From: Marthasterias glacialis | Taxonomy: Eukaryota > Echinodermata > Asteroidea > Forcipulatida > Asteriidae | Direction: 5' to 3' | Assembly: GCA_911728455.2 (NCBI GenBank) | Contig: OU452223.1 | Span: forward strand, 2,688,174-2,752,173 | Length of the DNA: 64,000 bases | In this document: positions 61,801 to 64,000 of the stretch, piece by piece | How the letters are laid out: the number at the start of each line of letters is the position of its first letter | How positions within the stretch are numbered: position 1 is the first letter of the stretch | The notes under the pieces: generated by a model | What the model was told of the DNA's origin: nothing | Seen by the model: the letters and a program-made list of their open reading frames with translations, nothing else | Database searches by the model: none | Made by a program: the position numbers and the translations under genes

Positions 61801-64000
61801 ACAGAGTGAAAACAAGACTTAGCAACAGCTCTATCTCCCAAAGTAATGGCGGGAAACTGACAAGTCAGACACTGTTGGAAAGCCCTGCTCATGGGCTTTC
61901 TGGAAATGCCAGTATTGGAGCTGTGGATCAAACAGGGAGGATGCCAGGGACGGCGGAGTGAGGACACCCCGAAAATGTGTGTACGTCAACAATAGCCAAA
62001 GCCGCTATGTGTGTGATGGACGGAAGCCAGCAAAAAAAAAAAAAAAAACGCCAAAAAGAAGTCGGCAGCGCCAAGGCCAATTACTCAAGAAATAATGGGA
62101 CTAGAGAGAAATTTCTTGTACCTGCAGTTAGCTGCCATAGTCGTGCATCCGAAAATCTAGATTTCCCGGCCAGCCAGGGCCATCTTCCGCCTTGAAACGA
62201 CCAGGGAACGGGGCAGCTCCGAATGCGCTTCAAACGCCTGTCTATTGGTACTTTTGTACACGAAGCTGTGACAGAGTGAAAACAAGACTTAGCAACAGCT
62301 CTATCTCCCAAAGTAATGGCGGGAAACTGACATGTCAGACACTGTTGGAAAGCCCTGCTCATGGTTTTTCTGAAAATGCCAGTATTGGAGATGTGGATCA
62401 AACAGGGAGGATGCCAGGGACAGCGGAGTGAGGACACCCCGAAAATGTCCAGTGCATACGGCCATGCTGTGTGTACTTCAACAATAGCCAAGGCCGCTAC
62501 GTGTGTGATGGACCGAGGCCAGCAAAAAAAAAAAAAAAAACGCCAAAAAGAAGTCGGCAGCGCCAAGGCCAATTACTCAAGAAATAATGGGACTAGAGAG
62601 AAATTTCTTGTACCTGCAGTTAGCTGCCATAGTCTTGCATCCCAAAATCTAGATTTCCTGGCCAGCCAGGGCCATCTTCCGCCTTGAAACGACCAGGGAA
62701 CGGGGCTGCTCCGAATGCGCTTCAAACGCCTGTCTAATGGCACTTTTGTACACGAAGCTGTAACAGAGTGAAAACAAGACTTAGCAACAGCTCTATCTCC
62801 CAAAGTAATGGCGGGAAACTGACAAGTCAGACACTTTTGGAAAGCCCTGCTCATGGGCTTTCCGAAAATGCCAGTATTGGAGCTGTGGATTAAACAGGGA
62901 GGATGCCAGGGACGGCGGAGTGAGGACACCCCGAAAATGTGTGTACGTCAACAATAGCCAAGGCCGCTACGTGTGTGATGGACGGAAGCCAGTAAAAAAA
63001 AAAAAAAAAACGCCAAAAAGAAGTCGGCAGCGCCAAGGCCAATTACTCAAGAAATAATGGGACTAGAGAGAAATTTCTTGTACCTGCAGTTAGCTGCCAT
63101 AGTCCTGCATCCGAAAATCTACATTTCCCGGCCAGCCAGGGCGATCTTCCGCCTTGAAACGACCAGGGAACGGGGCTGCTCCGAATGCGCTTCAAACGCC
63201 TGTCTAATGGCACTTTTGTACACGAAGCTGTAACAGAGTGAAAACAAGACTTAGCAACAGCTCTATCTCCCAAAGTAATGGCGGGAAACTGACAAGTCAG
63301 ACACTGTTGGAAAGCCCTGCTCATGGGCTTTCCGAAAATGCCGGTATTGGAGCTGTGGATCAAACAGGGAGGATGCCAGGGACGGCGGAGTGAGGACACC
63401 CCGAAAATGTCCAGTGCATACGGCCATGCTGTGTGTACGTCAACAATAGCCAAGGCCGCTACGTGTGTGATGGACCGAAGCCAGCAAAAAAAAAAAAAAA
63501 ACCGCCAAAAAAGAAGTCGGCAGCGCCAAGGCCAATTACTCAAGAAATAATGGGACTAGAGAGAAATTTCTTGTACCAGCAGTTAGCTGCCATACTCCTG
63601 CATCCCAAAATTAAAATTTCCCGGCCAGCCAGGGCCATCTTCCGCCTTGAAACGACCAGGGAACGGGGCTGCTCCGAATGCGCTTCAAACGCCTGTCTAA
63701 TGGCACTTTTGTACACGAAGCTGTAACAGAGTGAAAACAAGACTTAGCAACAGCTCTATCTCCCAAAGTAATGGCGGGAAACTGACAAGTCAGACACTTT
63801 TGGAAAGCCCTGCTCATGGGCTTTCCGAAAATGCCGGTCTTGGAGCTGTGGATTAAACAGGGAGGATGCCAGGGACGGCGGAGTGAGGACACCCCGAAAA
63901 TGTCCAGTGCATACGGCCATGCTGTGTGTACGTCAACAATAGCCAAGGCCGCTACCTGTGTGCTGGACCGAAGCCAGCAAAAAAAAAAAAAAAAAAAAAC
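58866..64000 (+). repeat. 490-bp satellite array, distal part
   Basis: The interrupted unit resumes at 58866 and the array continues with unit starts at 59159, 59652, 60142, 60640, 61111, 61609, 62079, 62571, 63041 and 63534. Five units from 56941 onward lack 22 bp between gaaaatg and tgtgtacgtc, giving lengths of 467-471 bp. A two-unit repeat of about 969 bp is seen (60142-61110 and 61111-62078). The array is cut by the right edge of the window inside an A-tract, so its true length is unknown. Confidence 0.97.

Noticed and set aside
14850..63946. Hundreds of open frames of 60-232 codons on both strands within the satellite array
   Set aside because: They repeat with the unit, overlap on both strands, shift frame with A-tract length and have no splice or start context. 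The 232-codon case (32739-33437) merely runs across two units.
14664..64000. CENP-B box in the satellite unit
   Set aside because: The pattern TTCG-N4-A-N2-CGGG was looked for on both strands of the unit and not found.
14664..64000. Internal RNA polymerase III promoter in the satellite unit
   Set aside because: tagccaaggcc is one base off an A box, but the nearest B-box-like word (gcttcaaacgc) has two mismatches and is about 270 bp away, across the A-tract.
14664..64000. 5S rRNA, snRNA or spliced-leader gene array
   Set aside because: The unit size would fit, but no 5S core or other RNA signature was recognised.
14664..64000. CRISPR array
   Set aside because: Repeats are about 490 bp, directly adjacent and without unique spacers, in eukaryotic DNA.

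Overview
The window looks like nuclear DNA of an animal, most likely a marine invertebrate, tentatively an echinoderm-like deuterostome. The signs are tRNA-derived SINEs (one with an ATT-repeat tail), spliced candidate exons, no operons or bacterial start signals, and a decayed gene of a zinc-finger/tyrosine-recombinase/SANT-like family that I recognise from fish and marine invertebrate genomes. The species cannot be settled from sequence alone.

Layout. Positions 1-610 hold an old, diverged stretch (about 1.2 units, spacing 498 bp) of the satellite family that fills the far end of the window. Positions 611-14663 are ordinary intergenic/intronic DNA. This part contains: (a) a minus-strand decayed gene (4679-7411) carrying remnants of a zinc finger, a tyrosine recombinase domain and a SANT/Myb-like tail, split by a SINE at 5703-6108; (b) several short minus-strand open segments with good splice signals (about 9994-10044, 7765-7832, 3588-3627, 2108-2231, 1776-1824) that may be exons of one host gene reading leftwards around the decayed gene; (c) tRNA-like and SINE sequences at 3691-3762 and 8510-8655; (d) a 12-unit, 80-bp minisatellite at 8733-9715; (e) three dispersed copies of a short repeat built around GTCACRTGAC and GTCGCGCAATC.

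Positions 14664-64000 are one head-to-tail satellite array of 100 recognisable units by my count: 96 of about 490-500 bp (five of them 467-471 bp) and four truncated units of about 166 bp. All are in the same orientation. Each has an A-tract (about 9 to 33 A), and nearly all have a 9-bp perfect hairpin (GGAAAGCCC/GGGCTTTCC). The array shows nested higher-order duplications of 2, 5, 6 and 7 units, a roughly 6.8-kb repeated block, chimeric units and deletion variants, which is the expected footprint of unequal exchange. It runs off the right edge. A 1280-bp CACT-ended DNA transposon (57586-58865) sits inside one unit; a closely matching unit at 62571-63040 preserves the empty site.

The many open reading frames inside the array are not treated as genes: unit length is not a multiple of three, the A-tract length changes the frame from unit to unit, and the frames simply follow the repeat.
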